From an uncultured Desulfofustis sp. (GTDB taxonomy: Bacteria; Desulfobacterota; Desulfobulbia; Desulfobulbales; Desulfocapsaceae), in NCBI GenBank assembly GCA_905479735.1, contig CAJQNS010000069.1, positions 1 through 59,136 on the forward strand: a stretch of 59,136 bases of DNA, written 5' to 3'. A program made the position numbers and the translations under genes. The stretch's first letter is position 1, and every line of letters begins with the position of its first letter. The notes under the pieces were generated by a model. That model was not told the DNA's origin. It did no database searches and saw only the letters and a program-made list of their open reading frames with translations. This document shows, piece by piece, positions 43,927 to 53,578 of the stretch.

Positions 43927-45242
43927 TATCGTTTTTTCTTTCGTAAAATTTCGCGCCATTTGTCAAGGCGGTCTTTAACCACAGCTTCATAACCGCGGTT
44001 TGCTGGATGGTAAAATTTCCTTCCGGCGAGTTCTTCTGGGAGGTGATCCTGATCAACCAAAGCCTCAGGTGAATCGTGGGCGTAGGCGTATCCTTTGCCG
44101 TATCCGAGTTCTTTCATCAGCTGTGTAGGGGCATTACGAATATGCAGGGGGACTGGCAAAGATCCGGTAATTTTAATCAGTTCACGAACCGCCTTGGCGG
44201 CTTTGTAGGTGCTGTTGCTTTTTGGCGCTGTTGCCAGATAGATGACCACCTGGGCAAGGGCCAGTGTACCTTCGGGGGATCCGAGCATGTGATAGGCGTC
44301 TCGGCCTGCAATCGCCTGGGGAAGAGCCTGGGGATCGGCTACGCCAATGTCTTCGGAAGCAAAGCGTATCAGTCTACGAGCGATATAAAGAGGTTCTTCT
44401 CCGCTTTCGATCATTCGATAGAACCAGTACAGCGAGCCATCCGGGTCAGAGTCTCGCAAACTCTTATGCAGAGCTGAAATAAGGTTATAATGCTCTTCTC
44501 CATTCTTATCGTAGCGAAGACTTCTTTTCTGGCTGGCCTCCTCGATGTCGGTGAGGGTTATTACAGGACTCTGGTCATCATTACTCGACCTTTGCTGGAC
44601 CAGCTTCGCAGCCAGTTCCAAAATGTTGAGCCCGTTGCGGGCGTCCCCATCGGCCGCCTCAGCCAGAAGATCCAGCGCTTGTTCGTCAAGCTGAAGCTGC
44701 TGTGAACCTAAACCGTGTTCGACATCAGCAAGAGCGTACAGGATGATTTGTCTCAGTGTGGCAGGAGATAAAGGTTCAAGCACCAGGACGCGACATCGGG
44801 ATAAAAGAGGGGCGATAACCTGGAAGGAAGGATTTTCTGTAGTTGCTCCAATAAGTGTCAGCAAGCCGCTTTCAACGTGAGGTAGAAAGGCGTCCTGCTG
44901 GCTTTTGTTAAAACGGTGAATCTCATCGACAAAGAGGATGGTTTTAAGCTGCCGATCCTCAAGTTTGGTCCTCGCCTGTTCAACTATGTTCCTTACTTCT
45001 TTGACTCCGGAGAGTACCGCCGAAAAAAAAACGAAATCGGCGGCGGTCGCCGTGGAGATGATTTTTGCCAGACTTGTCTTGCCGGATCCGGGCGGCCCCC
45101 AGAGGATCAGAGAAGGCAGCGAATCTCCTTCCAGCAGCTGTCTAAGCATGCGCCCCTCGCCAACGAGTTTCTCCTGACCGTAAAAGTTGTCGAGTGAAGC
45201 GGGCCGCATACGATCGGCAAGTGGGGCGTATAATTCAGGCAT
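43926..45242 (-). CDS. rarA: Replication-associated recombination protein RarA (MgsA)
   Basis: 438 residues from the ATG at 45242. The frame extends upstream to 45389, but those 49 residues are unlike the family and would overlap the divergent cyclase gene, whereas MPELYAPLADRMRPASLDNFYGQEKLVG is the typical RarA start. Walker A GPPGSGKTSLA, Walker B FVDEIHRFNKSQQDAFLPHVE, sensor GATTENPSF. The C-terminal MgsA tetramerisation domain contains YWFYRMIESGEEPLYIARRLIRFASEDIGVADP. It acts at stalled replication forks. Confidence 0.94.
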   Translation of the reverse strand: MPELYAPLADRMRPASLDNFYGQEKLVGEGRMLRQLLEGDSLPSLILWGPPGSGKTSLAKIISTATAADFVFFSAVLSGVKEVRNIVEQARTKLEDRQLKTILFVDEIHRFNKSQQDAFLPHVESGLLTLIGATTENPSFQVIAPLLSRCRVLVLEPLSPATLRQIILYALADVEHGLGSQQLQLDEQALDLLAEAADGDARNGLNILELAAKLVQQRSSNDDQSPVITLTDIEEASQKRSLRYDKNGEEHYNLISALHKSLRDSDPDGSLYWFYRMIESGEEPLYIARRLIRFASEDIGVADPQALPQAIAGRDAYHMLGSPEGTLALAQVVIYLATAPKSNSTYKAAKAVRELIKITGSLPVPLHIRNAPTQLMKELGYGKGYAYAHDSPEALVDQDHLPEELAGRKFYHPANRGYEAVVKDRLDKWREILRKKKR

Positions 45243-45306
45243 TGATGCAGCGAATTTAAGAACGGGGGTAGAGCTAGGAAATTTCCCCTGATAATAGATT
45301 GATTTA

Positions 45307-46560
45307 ATGCAACTCAGAATATACCCTGAACGTATGAAAGTGAAAGGTTTTTCAGAAAGCAGCCATATCTTGAAACGCGACGGAGTCACAGAGGGTGACA
45401 GGCTTCGGGTCTTGCTGCCCGTCTATCAGTTTGGCAGCAGCCTGCTCGAGGCCGAAAGCGAAGAAGAGATCTGCAATCTTGTTGGTGACGCACTGCAGAA
45501 ACAGGTTGGAGCCAAAACTTTTTCGGTCATGCTCTTGGATGCTGCCTCCTGCCTTCGAATCGTCTCCTCGCGAGGGATCTCAGAACAGGTAATCGATCAG
45601 GCCAGGGTTAAACCTGGAGAACGTATATCCGGCCGGGTATTCGACAACAAAACTCCCCTGATCATCGATCGCAGCGATCAGAGTCCAGAGGATATTCAAT
45701 CGTTGCTGACTAGAAAAGAACTTTCATCTTCGATTTCTTTTCCGCTGGTCAGTAGAAACAAGTCGATTGGGGTCATAAATATAAGCCAACAAGATGGAGG
45801 CCGACCTTACAACAGTTCAGACATCGAGCTGGTTTCAATTCTGGCTCAACTCACCGTGACAGCTCTGGAAAACATTAGGCTGACGAGACAAAAACAGGAA
45901 AGTGCAAAAATTCGGACCCTATTCGAACAATACGTTTCACCTGATGTGGCAAAAATTCTGCTCGACCAGGGGCAGCAGACATTGGAGATCGGCACCATCC
46001 TAAAACTCACGGTGATGTTTGTCGACATCAGAAACTACACATATCTTGTGCAGCATCTCAAACTTCCTGCCTTGCGTGAGTTCCTCAACGACTTTTTTAA
46101 TATGTTCACCCGAGTAGTTTACCAAAATCAAGGAACTCTGGATAAATTCATGGGCGACGGTGCACTGGTAATTTTCGGTGCCCCGGTGGATCATTTACAA
46201 GCTTCCGAGGCCGCTCTCCGCACAGGCAAAGAAGCCATCAAGGCCTTCAGGTCCATGAGGAAGCGTTATACTGTTCAGGATAAAATATTTGCTGAAATCG
46301 GGCTAGGTATAGGGATCAGTTGCGGTGAAATGTTTCTCGGCAATCTCGGTTCGAAAGAACGGTTTGATTACACCGTAATCGGGTCTGATGTCAATATCGC
46401 TCAGCGCCTGGCCTCCAGTGCCGAAGGTGACCGTGTATTATGCACTGATGCGGTGTTAAAGGAGCAGAAAGAGAGGGTAAAGAGAGTCGGCTCCAAAACC
46501 ATGAAACTGAAGGGCTTCGCTCAGCCAATCATGGTGCACGAGATTGGCCTGGATTGGTGA
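45307..46560 (+). CDS. GAF-domain class III nucleotide cyclase
   Basis: 417 residues. A GAF domain spans about 40-185 (LEAESEEEICNLVGDALQK ... ISFPLVSRNKSIGVINISQQ). The cyclase homology domain (about 225-410) has both metal Asp residues: MFVDIRNYT (about 238) and DKFMGDGALVIFGAP (about 281), plus the VIGSDVNIAQRLASSAEGD segment. No membrane helix, so it is a soluble sensor-cyclase, presumably making cAMP. The ligand of the GAF domain is unknown. An in-frame ATG at 45337 is an alternative start. Confidence 0.88.
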   Translation: MQLRIYPERMKVKGFSESSHILKRDGVTEGDRLRVLLPVYQFGSSLLEAESEEEICNLVGDALQKQVGAKTFSVMLLDAASCLRIVSSRGISEQVIDQARVKPGERISGRVFDNKTPLIIDRSDQSPEDIQSLLTRKELSSSISFPLVSRNKSIGVINISQQDGGRPYNSSDIELVSILAQLTVTALENIRLTRQKQESAKIRTLFEQYVSPDVAKILLDQGQQTLEIGTILKLTVMFVDIRNYTYLVQHLKLPALREFLNDFFNMFTRVVYQNQGTLDKFMGDGALVIFGAPVDHLQASEAALRTGKEAIKAFRSMRKRYTVQDKIFAEIGLGIGISCGEMFLGNLGSKERFDYTVIGSDVNIAQRLASSAEGDRVLCTDAVLKEQKERVKRVGSKTMKLKGFAQPIMVHEIGLDW

Positions 46561-46592
46561 CCTATCAGTAAGTCATTTTAAATAGACTAATC

Positions 46593-46805
46593 TTATCTGC
46601 AGAGATATCTACTATTCTCGAAGATGATAATGTCATCCCGGTTTAGCTGCCTTCCTCTCCTCAGTTCTGTTTCGCCGTTGACCACTATGTTCCCCTCCAG
46701 AATTAAGGCTTTGGCCTCAAGCCCGTCCTGGACTAAGTTGGCAAGTTTGAGAAATTGTCCGAGCCTGATCGGATAACGGTTTATTTCAACGATAATATCT
46801 GACAT
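46593..46805 (-). CDS. Small S4-domain RNA-binding protein (YbcJ/RlbA type)
   Basis: 70 residues, essentially a single S4 domain: IRLGQFLKLANLVQDGLEAKALILEGNIVVNGETELRRGRQLNRDDII. The spacing LGQFLK...G-x-(A/K)-x2-I-x2-G-x-V-x-VNG is typical of the YbcJ/YaaA family, which binds structured RNA or 50S intermediates. It converges on the cyclase gene with 32 bases between the stops. Confidence 0.9.
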   Translation of the reverse strand: MSDIIVEINRYPIRLGQFLKLANLVQDGLEAKALILEGNIVVNGETELRRGRQLNRDDIIIFENSRYLCR

Positions 46806-46999
46806 TTGATGTGTGCATTCGAGGAACCTAGCAAAGGCAGAATAGCCTTCAGTTCCTATTTATGCACCAATAAAAGCATGCTGAATGTTGTCCAAACCGA
46901 AATTATATAGTAGAGTGAGTGCCAATTTGATTTTGTTTCAAAATTTAAGCTAGTTATATCGTTAACAGCGTAAACCAAAAAGGTTCCAGGAGGATTGAT

Positions 47000-47491
47000 A
47001 TGAGCACCCCTATGCTGCGCAGGTTTTCCGTTTATCTCGTTGCAGGAATTTTTCTGCTGATCGTCTCAGGATGTGCTTCCCAGAATAAACCGGTAGATGC
47101 GGGAAGTGGTGTCGGTCCGCTGCCTAGTCCGGTAAGCAATTATGACGACATTAAAGTCCCACCTGAAATGAAGCTTGATACCAAGAAAACATTGACGATC
47201 AATACCGAGTCATTTCATGGCGGCGTGCTGATTTTCTCAGGGTATGTGGAAGTCCAGTCGCTCAAGGATTACATGGTTAAATCCATGAAAAACGATCAGT
47301 GGCGACACGTAGGGGAGGCCTCCTACAACAATGTCCTGCTTGCCTTCACCAAACCGAATAGGACCGCCATCCTTGTACTGGCAGGTGGCGGGTTCGGAAA
47401 ATTAGGAAAAACCAAGATGGAGATGTATGTGACGGTTGATGCCGCCGCCGGTAAACAGCTTAACCCCTTCGGTGAACCGGTCAGCAACTGA
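47000..47491 (+). CDS. Uncharacterised lipoprotein
   Basis: 163 residues. Signal peptide with lipobox IVSGCAS (C25). The mature part has VPPEMKLDTKKTLTINTESFHGGVLIFSGYVEVQSLKDYMVKSMKNDQWRHVG and LLAFTKPNRTAILVL, a mixed alpha/beta layout that recurs in exported proteins of Desulfobacterota as far as I recall, without assigned function. AGGAGG lies 6 bases before the ATG. Stands alone between the S4 gene (divergent) and murJ (convergent). Confidence 0.8.
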   Translation: MSTPMLRRFSVYLVAGIFLLIVSGCASQNKPVDAGSGVGPLPSPVSNYDDIKVPPEMKLDTKKTLTINTESFHGGVLIFSGYVEVQSLKDYMVKSMKNDQWRHVGEASYNNVLLAFTKPNRTAILVLAGGGFGKLGKTKMEMYVTVDAAAGKQLNPFGEPVSN

Positions 47492-47509
47492 GCAATTATT
47501 TTATTAAGG

Positions 47510-47557
47510 CCTGAGCAGCGACCTGCCTAAAACAGAAGGTTCCTGCTCAGGTTTCTC
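47510..47557 (+). terminator. Probable terminator of the lipoprotein gene
   Basis: CCTGAGCAG pairs with CTGCTCAGG across a 24-base loop and is followed by TTTCTC. Stem perfect, T-run weak. Confidence 0.5.
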
Positions 47558-47597
47558 AATTCGCCCCCGTTCCCTCAGGCAGTTTCCGAGTCTCGTC

Positions 47598-49187
47598 TCA
47601 GCGGACTATTCTCGCCCGTATCTTCGATGTGATATCTCTTAGTTCCTTTAGGCCAAGCAGGTGTAGAACCGTAATGTAGCACAGGGCCGAAACTGAAATC
47701 AGGAGAAACAAGAAAGTGAGTTGATGGATAATCGAGAGATGGAACTGAAGCTGGAATTGTCGATACAGGAATATGAGCAAAAGGGACATGAGTGACGCGG
47801 CGATCACGATTTTCGTCAGTCCAACTCCAAGGACTCGTAGAGAAAAGCCATCAATTTTACGATACAAGACGATCATCAGAAAGAGGAAATTTATGATCAT
47901 TACCGCCGAGGTTGACAGGGCAATGGCCCGGTGCTGAAAGTGATCGATGGTGTTGACTATGATCAGCACATTGAAACCAATGGCCAGGAAACTTGCGATT
48001 ACCGGGTAACGGGCGGCATTGACCGCGTAATACACAGGAACGATCACCTTGTTTGCTGAATAAGCAAATAAGCCAACTCCGTAAAGCGACAAGGCAACTG
48101 CCGTGGCCTGAGTATCCGCTGCAGTGAAGGCACCATGTTCAAAGATGAGTCTGATAATCGGTTCGGCCAGGACGATAAGGCCTACCGTGGCCGGTATGGT
48201 GAGGCAGAACACCATGGTCAGCGACGATACAAAGGTCTCCCTCATTTCAACGAAATTCTTTGTTGATGCCTGGCGGGCCAGAACGGGCAGTGCCGCAATT
48301 GAAATTGCTACCCCGAACAGCCCGATGGGAAGCTGCACCAGCCGAAAGGCATAATTGAGCCAGGATACCGAACCCTCCACACAGGAGGCGGCAAAATTTG
48401 TGTTTATAAAGATATTGATCTGGGTGGCCGACAGACCTATCGTCGCTGGAAGCATCAATTTTAACACCCTCCGAAGACCGGGGTCTCCCAAGTTGAATAG
48501 TGGAGTGAATCTGAATCCCACCTTTTTCAGTACCGGGAGTTGCCCCCCAAGTTGGAGAAAACCGCCGATAAGTGTCCCGAAGGCCATTCCTATGATGGCC
48601 GGGTAGCCATAGCGAGGAAGCAGAAAGGCCAGGGCTGTCCCACCGATAATTGAACCGAGGTTGAAGAAGCTTGACGCCAGGGAGGGGATGAAAAAACGGT
48701 TTTTGGTGTTGAGAATTCCCATGACCACCGCAGCCAGGGAAATAAAGAGGAGAAACGGCATCATGATGACGGTCATGGTGGCCGTTAGCTCGGCTTTGCC
48801 CGATACGGAAGAAAAATCAGGGGCGAGCAGCGCGACGATCTGGTCGGCAAAGAGCATACCAAGCAGAGTAAGAATAGAGATGGCGACGAGAAAGAAACAG
48901 AGCACATTGGAGGCGAGCAGCCAGGTATCTTCTTTGCTCCGGTTTGCGTCATAATCAGAAAACACTGAAACGAAAGCAGCCGACAAGGCTCCTTCCCCAA
49001 AAAGATCGCGCAGTAAGTTGGGGATGCGAAAGGCGACGACGAATGAATCGTAGGCATAGCCCGCACCGAAGAGACCGGCGAATACCTGTTCACGTATCAG
49101 ACCGAGCAACCTGCTGCACATCACAGCGATTGAGACGGTTGCCGCCGATTTGGCAAGTCCAGAGGACGGGGTATCGGGTTTGCTCAC
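47598..49187 (-). CDS. murJ: Lipid II flippase MurJ
   Basis: 529 residues with about 14 membrane helices. MurJ motifs: KSAATVSIAVMCSRLLGLIREQVFAGLFGAG (N-terminus) with SRLLGLIREQ, AFRIPNLLRDLFGEGALSAAFVSVFS, and RVLKLMLPATIGLSATQINIFINTNFAA. It flips lipid II across the inner membrane for peptidoglycan synthesis. Usual length, start in family position. Confidence 0.96.
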   Translation of the reverse strand: MSKPDTPSSGLAKSAATVSIAVMCSRLLGLIREQVFAGLFGAGYAYDSFVVAFRIPNLLRDLFGEGALSAAFVSVFSDYDANRSKEDTWLLASNVLCFFLVAISILTLLGMLFADQIVALLAPDFSSVSGKAELTATMTVIMMPFLLFISLAAVVMGILNTKNRFFIPSLASSFFNLGSIIGGTALAFLLPRYGYPAIIGMAFGTLIGGFLQLGGQLPVLKKVGFRFTPLFNLGDPGLRRVLKLMLPATIGLSATQINIFINTNFAASCVEGSVSWLNYAFRLVQLPIGLFGVAISIAALPVLARQASTKNFVEMRETFVSSLTMVFCLTIPATVGLIVLAEPIIRLIFEHGAFTAADTQATAVALSLYGVGLFAYSANKVIVPVYYAVNAARYPVIASFLAIGFNVLIIVNTIDHFQHRAIALSTSAVMIINFLFLMIVLYRKIDGFSLRVLGVGLTKIVIAASLMSLLLIFLYRQFQLQFHLSIIHQLTFLFLLISVSALCYITVLHLLGLKELRDITSKIRARIVR

Positions 49188-49465
49188 GTTGCTATCTGGT
49201 TAGGGTTGTCTCTGCAGCACAAGTTGTGACTGTTTTATGAGTAGCTGTCAAGACGCGAATGTAACATCTGCTGATTTGAATCATCAAATGAAATCATCAT
49301 TTAGCCGGAGCTGCCCATTAAATATGCCCATACCATCAATGATGCTTGACTTTCTGACTGATGAATTGAATATATGGTGTGGTTAAATCATCGAGGCCCC
49401 GTTCAATAATGTAAAGTACAGTTGACTGGATAATAGATCTATTTTTCGAATTTGAGGAGAAGCAG

Positions 49466-51529
49466 ATGCAGGATACAGCAATGGTCAGGAATATAGCGGT
49501 AATTGGACACGGAAACAGCGGAAAGACCTCTCTGGTTGAGGCCATGCTCTATACTGCAGGAAAGATTAATCGGCTGGGCAAGGTTGATGACGGCAACTCC
49601 TCGATGGACTACGATGATGAAGAGATTAAAAGAAAAATCTCCATAAGCTCCTCGTTTTCGAATTATGCCTGGAAGAAAAACGAAATTTACCTGATCGATA
49701 CTCCGGGCGATGATTCCTTTTTCAACGAAGCAATATCGGCCGCCCATGTTTGTGACGGTGCGGTATTCGTAGTTGGTGCAGTGCTGGGCGTCAAAGGTTC
49801 TACCAAAAAGTTCGCCGACCTGATTGCCGAAAACAGCCTGCCAGCGATGATTGTCATCTCCAAGATGGACCGTGAGAGGGCCGATTTTCAGAAGACTTTC
49901 AGCCAGATCAAGGAATCGCTTCCGGTCTCACCGGTCATCGTTCAGTTGCCGATTGGCCAGGAAGACTCTTTCAGCGGAATCGTTGATCTGCCATCCAACA
50001 AAGCGTTTACCTTCGAAAGTGGCGGTAAAGGCGGCTTAAAGGAAATCGACATTCCCGCTGACCTGACGGATGAAGTTGCAGCCGCTAGAGAATCACTGAT
50101 GGAAGGAGTCGCTGAAACCGATGAAGAATTGATCGAAAAATTTCTGGAAGAAGGGGAGCTCACTGAAGAGGATCTCAAGGCGGGCCTGAAGAAAGCGGTT
50201 GCAGATGGTGAAGTCAGTCCGGTGTGCGTTGCCTGTGCTACTCAAAATTATGGAACCAGTGCAATTCTTGATGCGATCAACAACTTTATGCCGTCACCAG
50301 CCGATGTTGCACCGCGCCAGGGTCTGAATTCGGCGACGGAGGAAGAGGTCGAATGTGTACCGTCTGCTGATGCTCCTTTTACCGGCTTCGTCTTCAAGAC
50401 CATGGCTGATCCCTATGCCGGTCGGCTTACCCTGTTTCGTGTATTGTCAGGCACCCTCTCAGGGGAATCATTTTACAATGCCAACAAAAAAACCAGTGAG
50501 CGGTTCGGCAACCTCTTTCTCATCGAAGGCAAAGAGCAGCGCCAGGTGGACAGTGTCGGGCCAGGTGCGATCGTGGCCGTTGCCAAATTAAAGGAAACCA
50601 CCACTGGAGATACACTCTGCAACCAGGACAATCCGATTATTCTCGAAGCGCCCGCACCGCTTTCGCCGGTTATCACCTACGCAGTGTCGGCCAAGAAGGG
50701 AGACGAGGAGAAACTCTTTTCCTCATTGAGCCGTATGCTCGATGAAGACTTGAGTCTGAAGATGTCGCGTGAACAGCAGACAGGTGAAACTCTGGTATCA
50801 GGAATGAGCCAGGTACATCTGGAAGTTGTCGGCAATATCATACAGCGAAAGTTTGGTGTTGAGATGGAGCTCAATCTGCCCAAGATTCCTTATATGGAAA
50901 CAATCAAGGGGACTGCCAAAGCTCAGGGCAGGCATAAAAAGCAGAGCGGCGGACGAGGACAGTTTGGTGACTGCTGGATTGAAGTATCACCAAACCCTGG
51001 TGACAAGTTTGAATTTATCGACAAGATTGTCGGTGGTGTGATTCCCCAGCAATATCGACCGGCTGTAGAGAAGGGCATACAGGAAGCGATGGACAGAGGA
51101 GTCCTGGCCGGTTACCCGGTTACCGATGTCAAAGTAACCCTCTATGACGGCTCCTATCATACGGTTGATAGTTCGGAAATGGCGTTCAAAATAGCCGGAT
51201 CACTGGCTTTCAAACAGGCTGCACCGGCGGCCGGTATAGTGCTGCTCGAACCGATCATGGAGATGGTTGTCACCGTCGGCAAGGACAGCGTCGGTGATAT
51301 CATGGGTGATCTTAACTCCCGTCGGGGGCGTGTACTGGGGATGGATTCCGGCCCAAAAGGCGAGATTGTAACTGCCCAGGTGCCAATGGCAGAAATCCAG
51401 ACATATGCCAATGAGCTGACCTCGATGACTGGCGGTCTCGGCTCTTTCACCTTGAATTTTTCTCACTATGAAGAGGTTCCGACCCAGATCACCGAAAAAA
51501 TAGTTGCTGAAAGGGCGGCTGATAAATAG
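49466..51529 (+). CDS. EF-G-like translational GTPase (EF-G2 type)
   Basis: 687 residues with all five EF-G domains, but differing from canonical FusA in the G domain. G1 is GHGNSGKTSL, switch I KRKISISSSF lacks RGITI, G3 reads DTPGDDSF so the catalytic switch II His of DTPGH is replaced by Asp, and G4 is SKMD. Domain IV (GRHKKQSGGRGQFGDCWIEVSP) and domain V (GDLNSRRGRVLGMD) are conserved. EF-G2 paralogues of this type occur in Thermus and Deltaproteobacteria with poorly known roles. The canonical fusA is presumably elsewhere. The start follows GAGGAG. Confidence 0.88.
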   Translation: MQDTAMVRNIAVIGHGNSGKTSLVEAMLYTAGKINRLGKVDDGNSSMDYDDEEIKRKISISSSFSNYAWKKNEIYLIDTPGDDSFFNEAISAAHVCDGAVFVVGAVLGVKGSTKKFADLIAENSLPAMIVISKMDRERADFQKTFSQIKESLPVSPVIVQLPIGQEDSFSGIVDLPSNKAFTFESGGKGGLKEIDIPADLTDEVAAARESLMEGVAETDEELIEKFLEEGELTEEDLKAGLKKAVADGEVSPVCVACATQNYGTSAILDAINNFMPSPADVAPRQGLNSATEEEVECVPSADAPFTGFVFKTMADPYAGRLTLFRVLSGTLSGESFYNANKKTSERFGNLFLIEGKEQRQVDSVGPGAIVAVAKLKETTTGDTLCNQDNPIILEAPAPLSPVITYAVSAKKGDEEKLFSSLSRMLDEDLSLKMSREQQTGETLVSGMSQVHLEVVGNIIQRKFGVEMELNLPKIPYMETIKGTAKAQGRHKKQSGGRGQFGDCWIEVSPNPGDKFEFIDKIVGGVIPQQYRPAVEKGIQEAMDRGVLAGYPVTDVKVTLYDGSYHTVDSSEMAFKIAGSLAFKQAAPAAGIVLLEPIMEMVVTVGKDSVGDIMGDLNSRRGRVLGMDSGPKGEIVTAQVPMAEIQTYANELTSMTGGLGSFTLNFSHYEEVPTQITEKIVAERAADK

Positions 51530-51549
51530 CTGCGAGTGGCCGGCAAACC

Positions 51550-52047
51550 ATGAGCCCATTTCGTTTTGCAGTAATAACCATGAGCGACAGCGGTGCTCGC
51601 GGGCTCCGGGAGGACACCAGCGGAGAAGCGCTGAAGCTGTTGTTCTCTGATAACGGATATGAACTCTGTCACTATACCATCGTGGCGGATAGGATTGAGC
51701 CGATAGTCGAGGCAGTGCTAGAGGCAATCGAAACAAAGGGGGCGGATCTCGTACTTACCACCGGGGGTACAGGGGTGTCGCCGACCGATGTTACTCCTGA
51801 GGCGATGGATCTGCTCTTCGAAAAAGAGGTTCCCGGAATGGCTGAGGCGATGCGGGCTGCAAGCCTGTCTATTACGCCAAAGGCGGTTATTTCCAGGGGG
51901 CGGGCCGGGATACGTGGACAAAGTTTGATAGTAAACCTGCCCGGCAGCCGTAAAGGTGCTTTGGAAAATATCAGTGTTCTGCTGCCAGCGCTGGAGCATG
52001 CGCTCGAGAAAATCAAAGGAAGTAGTGCTGATTGTGGTGAAGGCTGA
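51550..52047 (+). CDS. mogA: Molybdenum cofactor biosynthesis protein MogA/MoaB
   Basis: 165 residues. MoCF_biosynth domain: FAVITMSDSGARGLREDTSGEAL, VLTTGGTGVSPTDVTPEAMD (GGTG loop with the catalytic Asp) and GQSLIVNLPGSRKGALENI. It adenylates molybdopterin before metal insertion; MogA and MoaB cannot be told apart reliably by sequence alone. Follows the EF-G-like gene by 20 bases. Molybdo- or tungsto-enzymes, including Sec formate dehydrogenases, would need it. Confidence 0.9.
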   Translation: MSPFRFAVITMSDSGARGLREDTSGEALKLLFSDNGYELCHYTIVADRIEPIVEAVLEAIETKGADLVLTTGGTGVSPTDVTPEAMDLLFEKEVPGMAEAMRAASLSITPKAVISRGRAGIRGQSLIVNLPGSRKGALENISVLLPALEHALEKIKGSSADCGEG

Positions 52048-52067
52048 GTAGGGTTACTAAAAGTTCT

Positions 52068-52113
52068 CCAAAAGAAAAGGGGCTTCGTTTACACGAAGCC
52101 CCTTTTCTTTTGG
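52068..52113. terminator. 46-base perfect hairpin, bidirectional terminator
   Basis: A 21-base stem (52068-52088 with 52093-52113) without a mismatch closes a TTAC loop. The outer part is A/T-rich (CCAAAAGAAAAG), so each strand supplies its own U-rich 3' side. It separates the convergent mogA and purM. Confidence 0.93.
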
Positions 52114-52128
52114 CAGTTCAGGTCGTTT

Positions 52129-53178
52129 CTAGATGAATTCCACTTGTTTCTCTCCTTCAGCCTCTGCCCTTACCTCGCCAATGAGATAGGGAGTTTCACC
52201 CAGGGCAGAAAATTGCAGCAGAACGTCGTTAACGTCTTTTTCCTCGACTATCACCATGAAGCCGATTCCCATGTTGAAGGTGCGGTACATCTCGGCTTCA
52301 GGAACAGCACCTTTGATGGCCAGATAGGGGAACACCGGTGGTACCGGAAAAGATTTCCTTTCTATGATTGCTCTACAACCGTTGGGTAGTACCCGGGGGA
52401 TATTGTCGTAGAATCCGCCGCCGGTATTGTGCACCATGCCGTTAATCTTATAATTTTTAAGCACGTTGAGGATTGGCTGCACATAGATTCGTGTAGGTTT
52501 GAGCAATTCCTCGCCGAGATTGACCCCGAGTTCCTCGACAAAGTCGTCGACCCCGAGACCATGATCCTCGAAACAGATCTTTCTGACCAGTGAGAACCCG
52601 TTGGCATGGAGACCGTTGGAGGCAAGGCCGATGATCTTGTTGCCGACCCTGATGTCAGAACCGTCGATTATGTCATCGCGATCAACAATACCGGTGACGA
52701 ATCCGGCAATGTCATAGTCGCCTTGGCGGTAGAGGCCCGGCATCTCCGCTGTTTCACCACCAACGAGGGAACATTTGGCCTGCTTGCAGCCTTCGGCAAT
52801 GCCAGTCACAATCTGACTGGCAACCTCCAGTTCGAGTTTGCCAACTGCCAGGTAGTCCAAGAAGAATAAAGGTTTGGCTCCGCTGACGATGACATCGTTG
52901 ACGCACATGGCTACCAGATCAATACCGATGGTGTCGTGTTTCTCGCAGGATTTTGCCACCGCCAGCTTGGTGCCGACCCCATCGGTGGCTGAAACCAGGA
53001 CGGGGCTTTCGTACTTATTCTTATCGATGGAAAACAAACTAGAGAATCCGCCGATCTCGTTAAGCACACCCCGCTGATGGGTGTCGGCAATGACGGTTTT
53101 TATTTTTTTGACAAAGGCATTGCCTTTATCAATATCGACGCCGGCTTCCTGGTATTTGGAGCGAATAGAATCTGTCAT
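52129..53178 (-). CDS. purM: Phosphoribosylformylglycinamidine cyclo-ligase PurM
   Basis: 349 residues from ATG 53178 (MTDSIRSKYQEAGVDI, the family start; an earlier ATG at 53205 adds nine foreign residues). Motifs SATDGVGTKLAVA, GIDLVAMCVNDVIVSGAKPLFFLDYLAVG, CSLVGGETAEMPGLY and HNTGGGFYDNIPRVLP define the AIR synthase ATP-binding fold. It performs the fifth step of purine synthesis. Separate from the purD-purE gene 20 kb away. Confidence 0.96.
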   Translation of the reverse strand: MTDSIRSKYQEAGVDIDKGNAFVKKIKTVIADTHQRGVLNEIGGFSSLFSIDKNKYESPVLVSATDGVGTKLAVAKSCEKHDTIGIDLVAMCVNDVIVSGAKPLFFLDYLAVGKLELEVASQIVTGIAEGCKQAKCSLVGGETAEMPGLYRQGDYDIAGFVTGIVDRDDIIDGSDIRVGNKIIGLASNGLHANGFSLVRKICFEDHGLGVDDFVEELGVNLGEELLKPTRIYVQPILNVLKNYKINGMVHNTGGGFYDNIPRVLPNGCRAIIERKSFPVPPVFPYLAIKGAVPEAEMYRTFNMGIGFMVIVEEKDVNDVLLQFSALGETPYLIGEVRAEAEGEKQVEFI

Positions 53179-53377
53179 CAAATAACTATAATTGTGGATT
53201 GCCAAAAGAACTGGGCCGCGATAATCTAGAATAAATCAATTCCAGAAGATCTGGCCTAGCAACATTGTACGTCAGCTGGAGTGATCTATCAATTAACTTA
53301 TTCACCGAATTTTGTAAATATAATAGTAGCTTTGTTAACTTCAAGTAAATCTTCAGTCAAGGTACTGATTAATAGAT

Positions 53378-53578
53378 ATGAAATTACTCATTCTGGTATT
53401 AGCCATGGTACTTATAGTAGAAGGCCTGCCATATGCGGCCGCTCCTGAAAAGATGAAGGAGTGGCTGCTCAAGTTGAGCGAGGTTCCTCCTTCCACCTTG
53501 CGGATCATCGGTCTTCTTTCCCTCTGTACCGGGCTGGTAATCTGCTGGCTGGTGCAAAAGAGCAGCTTTTTCATTTGA
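53378..53578 (+). CDS. DUF2065-type two-helix membrane protein
   Basis: 66 residues: helix 1 about 3-21 (LLILVLAMVLIVEGLPYAA), APEKMKEWLLKL loop, then PSTLRIIGLLSLCTGLVICWLV as helix 2. The pattern VxEGLPxxxxPxxxxxxxxxxxxxxxxxLRxxGxxxxxxG fits the DUF2065 (YjeT) family, often found near hflC. Function unknown. The 3' end overlaps the convergent TPR-methyltransferase by eight bases. Confidence 0.85.
   Translation: MKLLILVLAMVLIVEGLPYAAAPEKMKEWLLKLSEVPPSTLRIIGLLSLCTGLVICWLVQKSSFFI

Noticed and set aside
45243-45389. N-terminal extension of rarA
   Set aside because: The extra 49 residues do not resemble the family and overlap the start of the divergent cyclase gene.
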